This document shows positions 17,101 through 23,540 of a stretch of 64,000 nucleotides of DNA, in pieces. This stretch comes from Nostocoides sp. F2B08. GTDB taxonomy: Bacteria > Actinomycetota > Actinomycetes > Actinomycetales > Dermatophilaceae. The position numbers and the translations under genes are program-made. The notes under the pieces were generated by a model, which did not search any database, was not told the origin of the DNA, and worked only from the letters and a program-made list of their open reading frames with translations. Each line of letters starts with the position of its first letter. Within the stretch, counting starts at the first letter, position 1. Location of the stretch: positions 1 through 64,000 of the forward strand of contig NZ_WESE01000003.1 of assembly GCF_009184895.1 (NCBI RefSeq), read 5' to 3'.

Positions 17101-17206
17101 CAACCCCGACGCCGACGTGTACGTGCGGCGCCAAATCGCCCCGGGCGCCTGGGAGATTCGGCCGCCCGCGATCCAGCAGCCCGCACGATCCCGACCTCAA
17201 GCATAG
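14153..17206 (+). CDS. FAD-binding (PCMH) oxidase with ALO-like and C-terminal repeat regions
   Basis: This 1017-residue protein has an N-terminal VAO/PCMH FAD-binding domain: VRPRDLRALIDAVKEAERR, then RVVVEAGIRVSALY, GVVNTGTHGGD (the flavin-binding loop) and LIGLGAFGVVYAYIVELEP around residues 210-235. A hydrophobic segment (about 345-400) interrupts the middle. Residues about 480-630 (YRGVSIEIFFPAN, GRVHWGQRHDLD) resemble the D-arabinono-1,4-lactone oxidase substrate domain, whose HWG motif is conserved. The last 380 residues are beta-rich with Asp/Gly strands and look like a propeller. The size is about twice that of known aldonolactone oxidases. It probably oxidises a sugar or lactone with O2; it is followed by a small partner gene. 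Confidence 0.75.
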   Translation: MPTFESFSGEYDAPVADIVRPRDLRALIDAVKEAERRELPVNSMGAAWAFSAPAYTPGVLVDTTFLNKFLPDLQRYVRGNRVVVEAGIRVSALYSAVLGSPCPPTIEPSPNPPPPPPAPLGLPTLGGAGRQSLAGVVNTGTHGGDVNRPPISDFVDGMLVVGSGGRVRLLLKDSSTLTDSAGFARVVETANGLGAGEVDVRVDQGLFESALIGLGAFGVVYAYIVELEPRAGLQTFQYRRAVPWSQLKTELNRMIADAKRDDRYLGFVTTPIAARGEDRRCVVIHAATVAETTSDFAALFSTVGQGLEGARPRDVGATRNEDASFSDLLDAFSADDPTHPAVLRLRLVLGALVEGLIGYTGLLLTVALPPAGVIVAVVAGATILSLAAALNDLNVALGRLSRHYRLGDAVVEALGRRSDPIGLAFADAAMNALLYLGQPTWQHDNPLEPWLVRGHREHVYDFHNYTRDRMYRGVSIEIFFPANTALAGRIEQIYAICDELHWAGTPIAAYLAVRFFAPSRATLATTPAPPGSTVCSVEVAMLRGMHGNQAALDRLRDLAIHSGGRVHWGQRHDLDRQALVTTHGADALDRWARDRATLEGDSPTFVTDFVRRRGLVHRLGAGGIDPAGLDNWQPIGARSDTAPVSAIGKGGYTAVVCAADSQVTVVRRRGGRTLTRQAIPGPIDSGARPAALFRPDGRLEIVTRSGGSGPIARPGHLAGTWEREPWHPGDPPSQFTAWDIKEAGRDPVINRVGIAAIMRTDDDVEVVARDDTGEPALVRVGSLHGAWGDTVPAVQPDFSSLLSGQRVTTGPLRGPLTFTGRPEAADAPERMLVIGVLNGRAAVCRLRDPAATRWTELPEPPSGVGAIACVSTVPYRTATRIAAITEHGALIVIDDDTPDARDPSFRSWHHLPDIPALKPGAGLAMVDADGVTWLAGRAMLDNSVIAVSLATGRLPRVTRLGGQAGGPLAMSVDADGFVEIYTRNPDADVYVRRQIAPGAWEIRPPAIQQPARSRPQA

Positions 17207-17215
17207 GAGCCAAAG

Positions 17216-17950
17216 ATGAGCACAACGGTGGACCTCGACCCCGACACCCACGCCCTGCTCAGCGAGCTGGCCGGACAGGACTCTGCCGCCCAGTCCGCGA
17301 CCATCCGCAGTGCCCTCACGTTCTGGCGCTTCACAAGCCACGGCGTCCACGACGTCGCGCAAGACGTCCTGCAGAGTCCGCAGCAACAGACGTACGTTGA
17401 GGCCTTGGCTGAGACCACGCGGCGGCACGGGACGCTGACGCCAGAGTCCCTCAACGGGTTGGCTGGGTTGATCGCGACCATCCAGACCGGGTCCTCCACC
17501 AGCCAGAGCGATCCCGTTCGCGACGTCTTCAATCCGCTGCTCATCTGGGCAAGCGAGGACAAACCACGCCGGGGAGTCACCATGAGCGTGACCACGGTGC
17601 AACCACGTCCTGGTGAGCCACTCATCGCGACCGCCTGGGGCACCTTGTCCAGCGACGGCCCGCAATCGCTCTATGGCACGCTCGAGCAGCGGTTCTCGGA
17701 CCGCGTTACTTCGACAGGAGCGGGTTTCGACGCCTCCCGCACGGATCGACTCGGGGTAATCATCGCGATGCCACCAGCCGAGCCTGCGGCAGTTATTCTC
17801 AGCCTCGATTCTTGGGGTGGAGGGAAGCAGACCTTGAGGGATTTGCGCTCGGTTTCAAACGGCCTGATCGGCGTGGGTCCTGGCATCGGAGGGCGAAGCG
17901 AAGCAGCTGTTCACTTCATCACGCTTGGCCGGTTCGACATTCCTGGGTAA
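17216..17950 (+). CDS. Hypothetical protein in operon with the FAD oxidase
   Basis: The 244-residue product starts at ATG 17216 with GGAG nine bases upstream and only nine bases after the oxidase gene. Residues 1-35 (MSTTVDLDPDTHALLSELAG) resemble the start of a ribbon-helix-helix or antitoxin-like segment. The remainder, including VNTVQPRPGEPL-like strands and a Gly-rich end (GLIGVGPGIGG), has no known motif. Co-expression with the FAD oxidase is likely. I cannot assign a function. Confidence 0.65.
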   Translation: MSTTVDLDPDTHALLSELAGQDSAAQSATIRSALTFWRFTSHGVHDVAQDVLQSPQQQTYVEALAETTRRHGTLTPESLNGLAGLIATIQTGSSTSQSDPVRDVFNPLLIWASEDKPRRGVTMSVTTVQPRPGEPLIATAWGTLSSDGPQSLYGTLEQRFSDRVTSTGAGFDASRTDRLGVIIAMPPAEPAAVILSLDSWGGGKQTLRDLRSVSNGLIGVGPGIGGRSEAAVHFITLGRFDIPG

Positions 17951-18036
17951 CAAGCCATCCGCCTCGTGTCGGATCCGTTGCCACCACATCGACTTCTCGA
18001 ACAACATCCAGCTCGCCAGCCAGCACGTCGAGACCG

Positions 18037-18060
18037 CCCAACTGCCGGCGGAGCGACGCA
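18037..18060 (+). repeat. Dispersed intergenic CCGGCGG motif, copy 5
   Basis: The core reads CAACTGCCGGCGGAGCGACG, in the 213-base gap between the converging genes 17216-17950 and 18164-18940. Confidence 0.45.
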
Positions 18061-18163
18061 GGTCACTAACCCGCTTCGACACGGTCGTAACCTCATCTAC
18101 GCAGTACGGACAACCGCCGACACACCGGGAGTTTCTGTCCGCCCAGGGCGCAACGTCGGAGGG

Positions 18164-18940
18164 TCAGTCGAAGGCGTAGACCACCTGGACCTCGACGGCG
18201 ACGGCCTGGGTTCCTGGGGCGAGCGGGACGGCGCCCGCGGCACTGTCTTGTGCCTCGGCGGCGCCGTAGGCGTAGGGCTGGGGTGGTGCCGTCGTCGACT
18301 CGGTGATACTCACCACCGCTCCGAGGCTGCGGCCGGCGGCCCTGGCGTACTGCTCCGCCTTGGTCCTGGCGTCGGCGATCGCTCGGTCCCTGGCGTCGGC
18401 GAGGAGAGCGGTGTTGTCCTCGAGGTCCCAGGCGATGCTGTTGATGATCGTCGTGTTTCCGGTGGAGTTGGCTGCCGCGTTGATGACGGCACCGGCCCGG
18501 TCGGTGTCCCTGAGTCGGGCCGTCACCGTCTGACTGACCTGGTAGCCGGTGACTGTCGGGGAGTTGCTCCTCCAGTCGAGCTGGGGCTGGATCGAGAGCC
18601 CTGTGGAGGCCAGGTCTCGTTCGGCGACCCCGTTGTCACGCAACGTCTTGTGCAGTTTCGCGGTGGCCTCATTGGCCTTGGCGAGTGCCGTTTCCACGTC
18701 GTCCTCGACGACGTTGACGCCCATGTCCAGACGCAGCGTGTCTGGAACGCCCTCGACCTGCGCCCTGCCTGAGACGGTCACTCCCGGAATGGGCGCAGTG
18801 CTGGTGGCGGCAGCGGGAGGCGCTGCCGTCGCGGTCGCCGGGCGCGCGGCAAGGACGGCGATCGCGACGATGGCGGCGACGAAGACGAGCGCTGCAACGA
18901 GGGTGACACCAAGTAGACGAGGCGTGAGTCGGGTATCCAT
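18164..18940 (-). CDS. SIMPL (DUF541) domain secreted/membrane-anchored protein
   Basis: Starting at ATG 18940 (MDTRLTPRLLGVTLV), the protein has 258 residues. An N-terminal hydrophobic segment (VTLVAALVFVAAIVAIAVLA) is a signal or anchor, followed by an Ala/Pro/Thr linker. The SIMPL domain begins near residue 50 with ITVSGRAQVEGVPDT-like sequence (VTVSGRAQVEGVPDTLRLDM) and continues with LAKANEATAKLHKTLRDNGV and TARLRDTDRAG. SIMPL proteins are periplasmic or surface proteins of the OMP_b-brl kind with unclear roles, some tied to oxidative stress. Monocistronic as far as seen. Confidence 0.85.
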   Translation of the reverse strand: MDTRLTPRLLGVTLVAALVFVAAIVAIAVLAARPATATAAPPAAATSTAPIPGVTVSGRAQVEGVPDTLRLDMGVNVVEDDVETALAKANEATAKLHKTLRDNGVAERDLASTGLSIQPQLDWRSNSPTVTGYQVSQTVTARLRDTDRAGAVINAAANSTGNTTIINSIAWDLEDNTALLADARDRAIADARTKAEQYARAAGRSLGAVVSITESTTAPPQPYAYGAAEAQDSAAGAVPLAPGTQAVAVEVQVVYAFD

Positions 18941-19299
18941 GCGGCTAGGACGCCGTCCCGGAGGGGTTGGTTCCTGTGCGGGTGAGACCGGGACAGGAGG
19001 CGCCGCAAGCAGACGACTGGACCCTCGCGCGACGTGAGGGCGGACAGTAACGACCACGGCCCAGGGCTCGCCGTCGCAGACAATGGCAGGCAGCCGCCGG
19101 ACCCAGCCGAGATGCTTCCTCACCGACACAGAGCCAAGAAGCCGACCCTCTCGAGCGGACTGGCCCGCATGTCATGGGCGAGTCCTCCAGTCGAACCTCG
19201 AGCGACTCGGTCGATATCCGGCGATGTGAAGCACCGACGAGATTAGGGGTCGGCTGTCTCGGTCTCGCTGTGGGCGCGGGCCGCCGCTAGTCTCGCGGT
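18941..19299. other. Intergenic region between SIMPL and GNAT genes
   Basis: The divergent spacer of 359 bases encodes no convincing protein. It contains one dispersed motif (19211-19234) and presumably the two promoters, but no clear -35/-10 pair stands out. Confidence 0.4.
19211..19234 (+). repeat. Dispersed intergenic CCGGCGG motif, copy 6
   Basis: The core reads CGATATCCGGCGATGTGAAG followed by CACC, upstream of the GNAT gene. Confidence 0.5.
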
Positions 19300-19893
19300 G
19301 TGCCCGAGTTCACTTGGCGACCGGCTAACAACGCGACCTGCGAGGACATCGAGGCGGTGTTCGAAACAGGCGGCGCCCGCAAGTGCCGCTGCCAGGCGCT
19401 CAAGGTCCCGGGCTGGATCTGGCGCGACACGACTCAGGAGGAGCGCGATGTCGCGTTGCTCGAGCAGGCCGGCTGCGGCACGAGCGGCCCCACGTCCGGA
19501 CTGGTCGGTTACGTGGACGGCAAGCCGGCCGGCTGGGTCGCGGTCGAGCCGCGAGAGAACTACCCGAGGATCTGGGCCCGTCAGAAGTCGTGGATGCGCA
19601 AAGACCCGGACGTCGAGGGGGTCTGGTCGGTCACCTGCTTCGTCGTCCGAAAGGGCTTCCGTCGACAAGGGCTGATGTACGAGCTTGCCGCCGCCACCGT
19701 CGAGTACGGCAAACAGGTCGGCGCTCGCGTCCTCGAGGGTTACCCGACCGAGCCGCCGACGGGCAAGCCTGTCATCTGGGACGAGGCCTCGGTCGGGCTG
19801 CTCCAAGTGTTCCTCGATGCCGGCTACGAGGTCGAGGCCTCGCCCACACTGCGCCGCAGGGTGGTGCGACATCAACTCGGTGCGCCGTCCTGA
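19300..19893 (+). CDS. GNAT-family N-acetyltransferase
   Basis: The 197-residue protein starts at GTG 19300. The GNAT acetyl-CoA site is visible as VTCFVVRKGFRRQGLMYELA, where RRQGLM is the R/QxxGxG/A pyrophosphate loop at about residue 122, followed by the helix AAATVEYGKQVGA. The N-terminal part is Cys-containing (GARKCRCQALKV), as in a group of small-molecule GNATs with an N-terminal CRC segment. Substrate unknown. It stands alone with an intergenic spacer on both sides. Confidence 0.8.
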   Translation: MPEFTWRPANNATCEDIEAVFETGGARKCRCQALKVPGWIWRDTTQEERDVALLEQAGCGTSGPTSGLVGYVDGKPAGWVAVEPRENYPRIWARQKSWMRKDPDVEGVWSVTCFVVRKGFRRQGLMYELAAATVEYGKQVGARVLEGYPTEPPTGKPVIWDEASVGLLQVFLDAGYEVEASPTLRRRVVRHQLGAPS

Positions 19894-20125
19894 CGACCCT
19901 CGCGATCGGAGTCCAAGCCCCACGGTTGGCTTCGGTCCTTCCAGTGGACAGGTATGAGCGCCATCACCCTGTTCACCGGACCAACATCCGGCGAAGAGAC
20001 GCAGCTCGCAAGCGAACTTGCGCACGCCGGTCTTGGCGATCAGACCTCAGGCCCGCCTCGGGCGGTATCGCGTCTGCGGCGCGCGTCCGGTCCGCAATTG
20101 AGATGCACTGGAGGCACCAACGGAC

Positions 20126-20410
20126 CTACCGCCAAGTCCACAACCATGCAACGGCAAGCGCGATCGTGAAGAGCGCAGCCCCTGTCCCGATAGCGAGACC
20201 CAGCCAGCCCACCCACATCGCCGGCACGAAGTTGACCATGGCGTTCTCGCCGGCACCCGTAGCCACCAAGAGACTGCCACCGACCAGACTGGCGAATGCC
20301 ACGAGCGCGCTGACGCCAATCGACTCCTTCAGCTGGCGCCGCTGAGATCGTGGCGCATACCCGCCGCGGTTGGCCCTCTGCCTGCCCTTCGTCGTTGTCC
20401 TTGTCATCAT
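20126..20410 (-). CDS. Small two-helix membrane protein
   Basis: The 94-residue protein has a basic N-terminus (TTTKGRQRANRGG) and two transmembrane helices (VSALVAFASLVGGSLLVATG and the C-terminal IGTGAALFTIALAVAWLWTW). ATG 20410 and ATG 20407 are equally possible starts. Positive charges suggest the N-terminus stays inside. No family recognised; no operon partner. Confidence 0.5.
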   Translation of the reverse strand: MMTRTTTKGRQRANRGGYAPRSQRRQLKESIGVSALVAFASLVGGSLLVATGAGENAMVNFVPAMWVGWLGLAIGTGAALFTIALAVAWLWTWR

Positions 20411-20569
20411 CGAGGGCCTCCCTCTGTCCTTCTCCTCCTATCGTGCGACCGTTCGAGCGGGCGCAGCGGGACCTGTGTGCCGCGTCACGCAGCCTTGATG
20501 AAAGCCGGTGTCCGTCAGAGGCAGCAGGTTGCCCCAGGACCCGCGCTGGGACGGACTCCAGGACCGTCC

Positions 20570-20594
20570 GGTCGACTGCCGGCGTGTGTGCAGC
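20570..20594 (+). repeat. Dispersed intergenic CCGGCGG motif, copy 7
   Basis: The core reads GGTCGACTGCCGGCGTGTGT followed by GCAGC, upstream of the organomercurial-lyase-like gene. Confidence 0.45.
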
Positions 20595-20673
20595 AGGTCG
20601 GGTGAGTGCCTGACGAGCGTTCCCTGCGGCGGCCGAGATCGGCCGGCCTACGCCCCTCGGTGCGGCTGCTCTG

Positions 20674-21363
20674 GTGAGGGCGTTGCCCTACGCTGCGGTG
20701 GTGGACTCCGAGGACCTGCGCATCGCCGTGTATGACCGGTTCCGACACGGACAGCTCCCCACCGTGGCCGCCCTCACCGCCGACATGGCGGCGATGGAGG
20801 ATGAGGTCCGGGCGGGCCTGCGGGAACTGTCCGGTCAACGGCACCTGGCGCTGGGCGCGGGCGGTGAGATCGTCATGGCTCACCCGTTCACGGCGGTCCC
20901 GTTGGGCTTTTCGGTGATGGGCCACGACACGTTGTGGTGGGGCGGCTGCGCGTGGGACTCGTTCGCGCTCGCGCACCTGCTGCCCGAGCAGAGCCCGGTG
21001 CTGGTGGCCACGACCTGTCCCGCCTGCCAGCGAGCCCACGCCTGGAGTGTCGACACCCGGGAGCCGCCGCCCGGGGAGCAGGTGGCGCACTTCCTGGTGC
21101 CGGCTAGTCGCATGTGGGACGACGTGGTCTACACCTGCGGCAACCAGCGCATCTACTGCTCCGAGCAGTGCGTGACCGCCTGGCTGGAGCGGACGAGCAA
21201 CCGGCGCGGGTACGTGATGGACCTGCCTACGCTGTGGCGGCTGGCGTCCGGGTGGTACGCCGGACGGCTCGAACGCGGCTACGTCCGGCGTGACCCGAGC
21301 GCCGCCGCCGACTACCTGCGCAGCGTCGGACTCTCCGGACCGTTCTGGGGACTCCCAGACTGA
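20674..21363 (+). CDS. merB: Organomercurial lyase (MerB)-like protein
   Basis: The 229-residue frame starts at GTG 20674 (GTG 20698 or 20701 also possible). It has the MerB layout: an N-terminal winged-helix-like segment, then MAHPFTAVPLGF, GGCAWDSFALAHLL with Cys92 and Asp95, and VVYTCGNQRIYC with Cys155. The Cys-x-x-Asp pair and the 63-residue spacing to the second Cys equal those of the characterised enzyme (Cys96, Asp99, Cys159), which cleaves carbon-mercury bonds. Extra Cys residues occur at CPAC (115-118) and C162/C166. No mer operon surrounds it; the decayed merR/merA lie 9 kb away. It may detoxify organomercury or serve another C-S/C-metal chemistry. Confidence 0.75.
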   Translation: MRALPYAAVVDSEDLRIAVYDRFRHGQLPTVAALTADMAAMEDEVRAGLRELSGQRHLALGAGGEIVMAHPFTAVPLGFSVMGHDTLWWGGCAWDSFALAHLLPEQSPVLVATTCPACQRAHAWSVDTREPPPGEQVAHFLVPASRMWDDVVYTCGNQRIYCSEQCVTAWLERTSNRRGYVMDLPTLWRLASGWYAGRLERGYVRRDPSAAADYLRSVGLSGPFWGLPD

Positions 21364-21460
21364 CTGACCTTGTCCGCCCTCGCTCGACCACGCCGCCCCG
21401 ACCGGCCGCACCACCGACGACAACACCGAAAAGGACTCATCAAAGTCTGCGCGTCACGCC

Positions 21461-21484
21461 CAGCTCCCGGCGGAGTGGGACAAC
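21461..21484 (+). repeat. Dispersed intergenic CCGGCGG motif, copy 8
   Basis: The core reads CAGCTCCCGGCGGAGTGGGA, between the MerB-like and ABC transporter genes. Confidence 0.45.
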
Positions 21485-21564
21485 TCGTTCGTCTGGGGCT
21501 GCAGCGACACCGCGTGGCGGTTGGGTTGTAGACATGGTGGGCATCTCGGTCCAGGCTGGCGGGT

Positions 21565-22485
21565 ATGGCTGCTGTGGTCGAGGTCAGCGGGCTGCGCAAG
21601 CAGTACGGCCGGACCGTGGCGGTGGCGGATGTCTCGTTCGAGGTCGAAGCCGGCGAGATCTTCGGTTTGCTGGGTCCCAACGGCTCGGGCAAGACCACAA
21701 CGGTGGAGTGCCTGCAGGGGCTGCGCCGGGCCGACGCCGGCCGGCTGAGGGTGTTGAGGCTGGACCCGGCAAGCGAGGCGATGAAGCTGCGCCGGCTGGT
21801 CGGCAGTCAGCTACAGGACTCGGCCCTGCCGGACCGGCTCCGGGTTGGGGAGGCACTCGAGCTGTTTGCGACAATCAGCCCTGGCGGGCCGCCGTGGCGT
21901 CAGCTGCTCCAGGAGTGGGGACTGGCCGATCAGCGCGATACCGCGTTCGCGAACCTGTCCGGCGGGCAGCGCCAGCGGCTCTTCGTCGCCCTTGCGTTGG
22001 TATCTAACCCGCGGCTGGTGGTGCTGGACGAGATGACCACCGGCTTAGACCCCGCCGCCCGCCGGGTGGCGTGGGATCTGGTCTCGGCCGTCCGAGACCG
22101 AGGCGCCACCGTGGTCCTGGTCACCCACTTCATGGACGAGGCGCAACGGCTCTGCGACCGCCTCGCGGTGCTCTCCAGGGGCAGTGTCCTGGCCAAGGGC
22201 ACCGCCGCTGAGCTCATCGCCGCCCACCAGAGCGAGACCGTCGTGCGGTTCACCGCACCACCGGACGTGGACCTGTCCTACCTGTCCGCCTTGGCCGACG
22301 TTCGCCACATCGAGCGCGACGGTGACCAGACAACCGTCCGAGGCGGCGGCCCGCTGCTGGCCAGGGTCGCGCACGCACTCGTGGAGCGTGGGATCGAACC
22401 GGCGGACCTGGCCGCGCACACCCCCACCCTTGAGGACGCCTACCTGTCCCTGACCGGCGACCCCAACCCGGACGGTACGTCGTGA
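21565..22485 (+). CDS. ABC transporter ATP-binding protein (drug-export type)
   Basis: The 306-residue ATPase has Walker A GPNGSGKTTT (about residues 38-47), signature LSGGQRQR, Walker B LVVLDEMTTGLD and the switch His in VLVTHFMDEAQ. The C-terminal 80 residues (VVRFTAPPDVDL, TPTLEDAYLSLTG) match the extra domain of daunorubicin-resistance-type exporters. It energises the ABC-2 permease encoded next, whose start overlaps this stop by four bases. Substrate is unknown; roles include drug or lipid export. Confidence 0.9.
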   Translation: MAAVVEVSGLRKQYGRTVAVADVSFEVEAGEIFGLLGPNGSGKTTTVECLQGLRRADAGRLRVLRLDPASEAMKLRRLVGSQLQDSALPDRLRVGEALELFATISPGGPPWRQLLQEWGLADQRDTAFANLSGGQRQRLFVALALVSNPRLVVLDEMTTGLDPAARRVAWDLVSAVRDRGATVVLVTHFMDEAQRLCDRLAVLSRGSVLAKGTAAELIAAHQSETVVRFTAPPDVDLSYLSALADVRHIERDGDQTTVRGGGPLLARVAHALVERGIEPADLAAHTPTLEDAYLSLTGDPNPDGTS

Positions 22486-23231
22486 GAGCGCTGCGGGCGA
22501 TGACCTGGGTCGAGCTGAAACTGTTCGTCCGAGAACCCTTGACCGTCCTGTTCGTCCTGGTCTTGCCGCTGGTGATGCTCTACGTTCTCAACGGCGTCTT
22601 CGGCAGCCAGCCGGACCCGAGCGTGTGGGAAGGGCTGCCGCCGATCGACTTCTACACCTCGGCCTACGTGGCCCTGGCCGCGGCCACCGCCGGCGTCCTG
22701 GCGCTGCCGGTGCACTTGGCCGGCTACCGCGAGCAGGGAGTGCTGCGCCGCTTCCGCGCCTCGGCCGTGCGCCCCGCAACCCTGGTCGGTGCGCACATGG
22801 CCGTCACCGTGCTCATCGCGACCGTCGGCGCGGTCCTGCTTACCATCATGTCCGTGGCCGTCTACGACGCGGCGCTGCCGCAGGACTGGGGCGGCGTGAT
22901 CGCGGGATTCCTGCTCACCGCCGTCGCCTTCGCCGCACTCGGCGCACTGCTCGGGTTCCTCCTTCCCACCGCCCGCGCCGCCCAAGGCCTGGGAGTGCTG
23001 CTGTTCTTCCTCTTCCTCATGCTCGGCGGCGCCGGCCCACCCACAGAGGTCCTCCCAGACGCCCTCGCACGGACCTCCGAGCTCGTGCCCGTCACCCACG
23101 CCGCAGAGCTCCTCCGCGGACCATGGACAGGAACCGGCTGGGACGAGACGGCACTGCTGTTCATCGTGACCCTCCTTGCCGTCAGCGTCGCGCTGACGGC
23201 CTGGCAGCTACGCCGTGACGGACGGACCTGA
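22482..23231 (+). CDS. ABC-2 type permease
   Basis: The 249-residue membrane protein starts at GTG 22482 (GTGA overlap). It has six predicted helices, starting with LTVLFVLVLPLVMLYVLNGV and ending with the helix near LLFIVTLLAVSVALTAW, and the ABC-2 segment VHLAGYREQGVLRRFRASAV (coupling helix region). It forms the channel for the ATPase encoded immediately upstream. The pair is a complete minimal exporter with one ATPase and one permease half-unit, both probably dimeric. Confidence 0.9.
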   Translation: MRALRAMTWVELKLFVREPLTVLFVLVLPLVMLYVLNGVFGSQPDPSVWEGLPPIDFYTSAYVALAAATAGVLALPVHLAGYREQGVLRRFRASAVRPATLVGAHMAVTVLIATVGAVLLTIMSVAVYDAALPQDWGGVIAGFLLTAVAFAALGALLGFLLPTARAAQGLGVLLFFLFLMLGGAGPPTEVLPDALARTSELVPVTHAAELLRGPWTGTGWDETALLFIVTLLAVSVALTAWQLRRDGRT

Positions 23232-23302
23232 CATCGACGCAAAGCGCTGAGCGACCGAACCTGCGAGTCTGGCGCATGGCTGTGACGCATGCCCGCACAC
23301 GA

Positions 23303-23327
23303 GCGATATCCGGCGGAGGGACTCACC
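23303..23327 (+). repeat. Dispersed intergenic CCGGCGG motif, copy 9
   Basis: The core reads GCGATATCCGGCGGAGGGAC followed by TCACC, one of the best matches to the consensus. Confidence 0.55.
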
Positions 23328-23495
23328 TTGCATTGAGGCGCCAGCAAAGTCCCATCCCGCTGCACAGCGTCCTGTTGAGCCGTGGTTCACGGGGAGGACA
23401 TTCGTTGACTGGGTGGTCCATGGCACATACGGCTCAGTTGAATACGACGGCGCTTGGGCGAAGGTGGGTGACCCCTTTCGAGCCCGGTGACTGCG

Positions 23496-23524
23496 GGCGG
23501 GCCCTCCGAAGGGGACGGCCCGCC
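23496..23524. terminator. Bidirectional hairpin between ABC operon and hydrolase
   Basis: Arms GGCGGGCC (23496-23503) and GGCCCGCC (23517-23524) enclose a further CCT/AGG pairing. It sits 17 bases past the end of the minus-strand hydrolase gene. Confidence 0.65.
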
Positions 23525-23540
23525 GCGGTTGTGGCCTGTT

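Larger units (their letters stand above)
23232..23540. other. Convergent intergenic region with terminator
   Basis: No gene is seen in these 309 bases between the ABC operon and the converging hydrolase. The region carries a dispersed motif (23303-23327) and a GC-rich hairpin near its right end. Confidence 0.5.

Noticed and set aside
17925-18179. 84-residue frame overlapping the end of 17216-17950
   Set aside because: It runs through a dispersed intergenic motif and into the SIMPL gene end, with no family resemblance.
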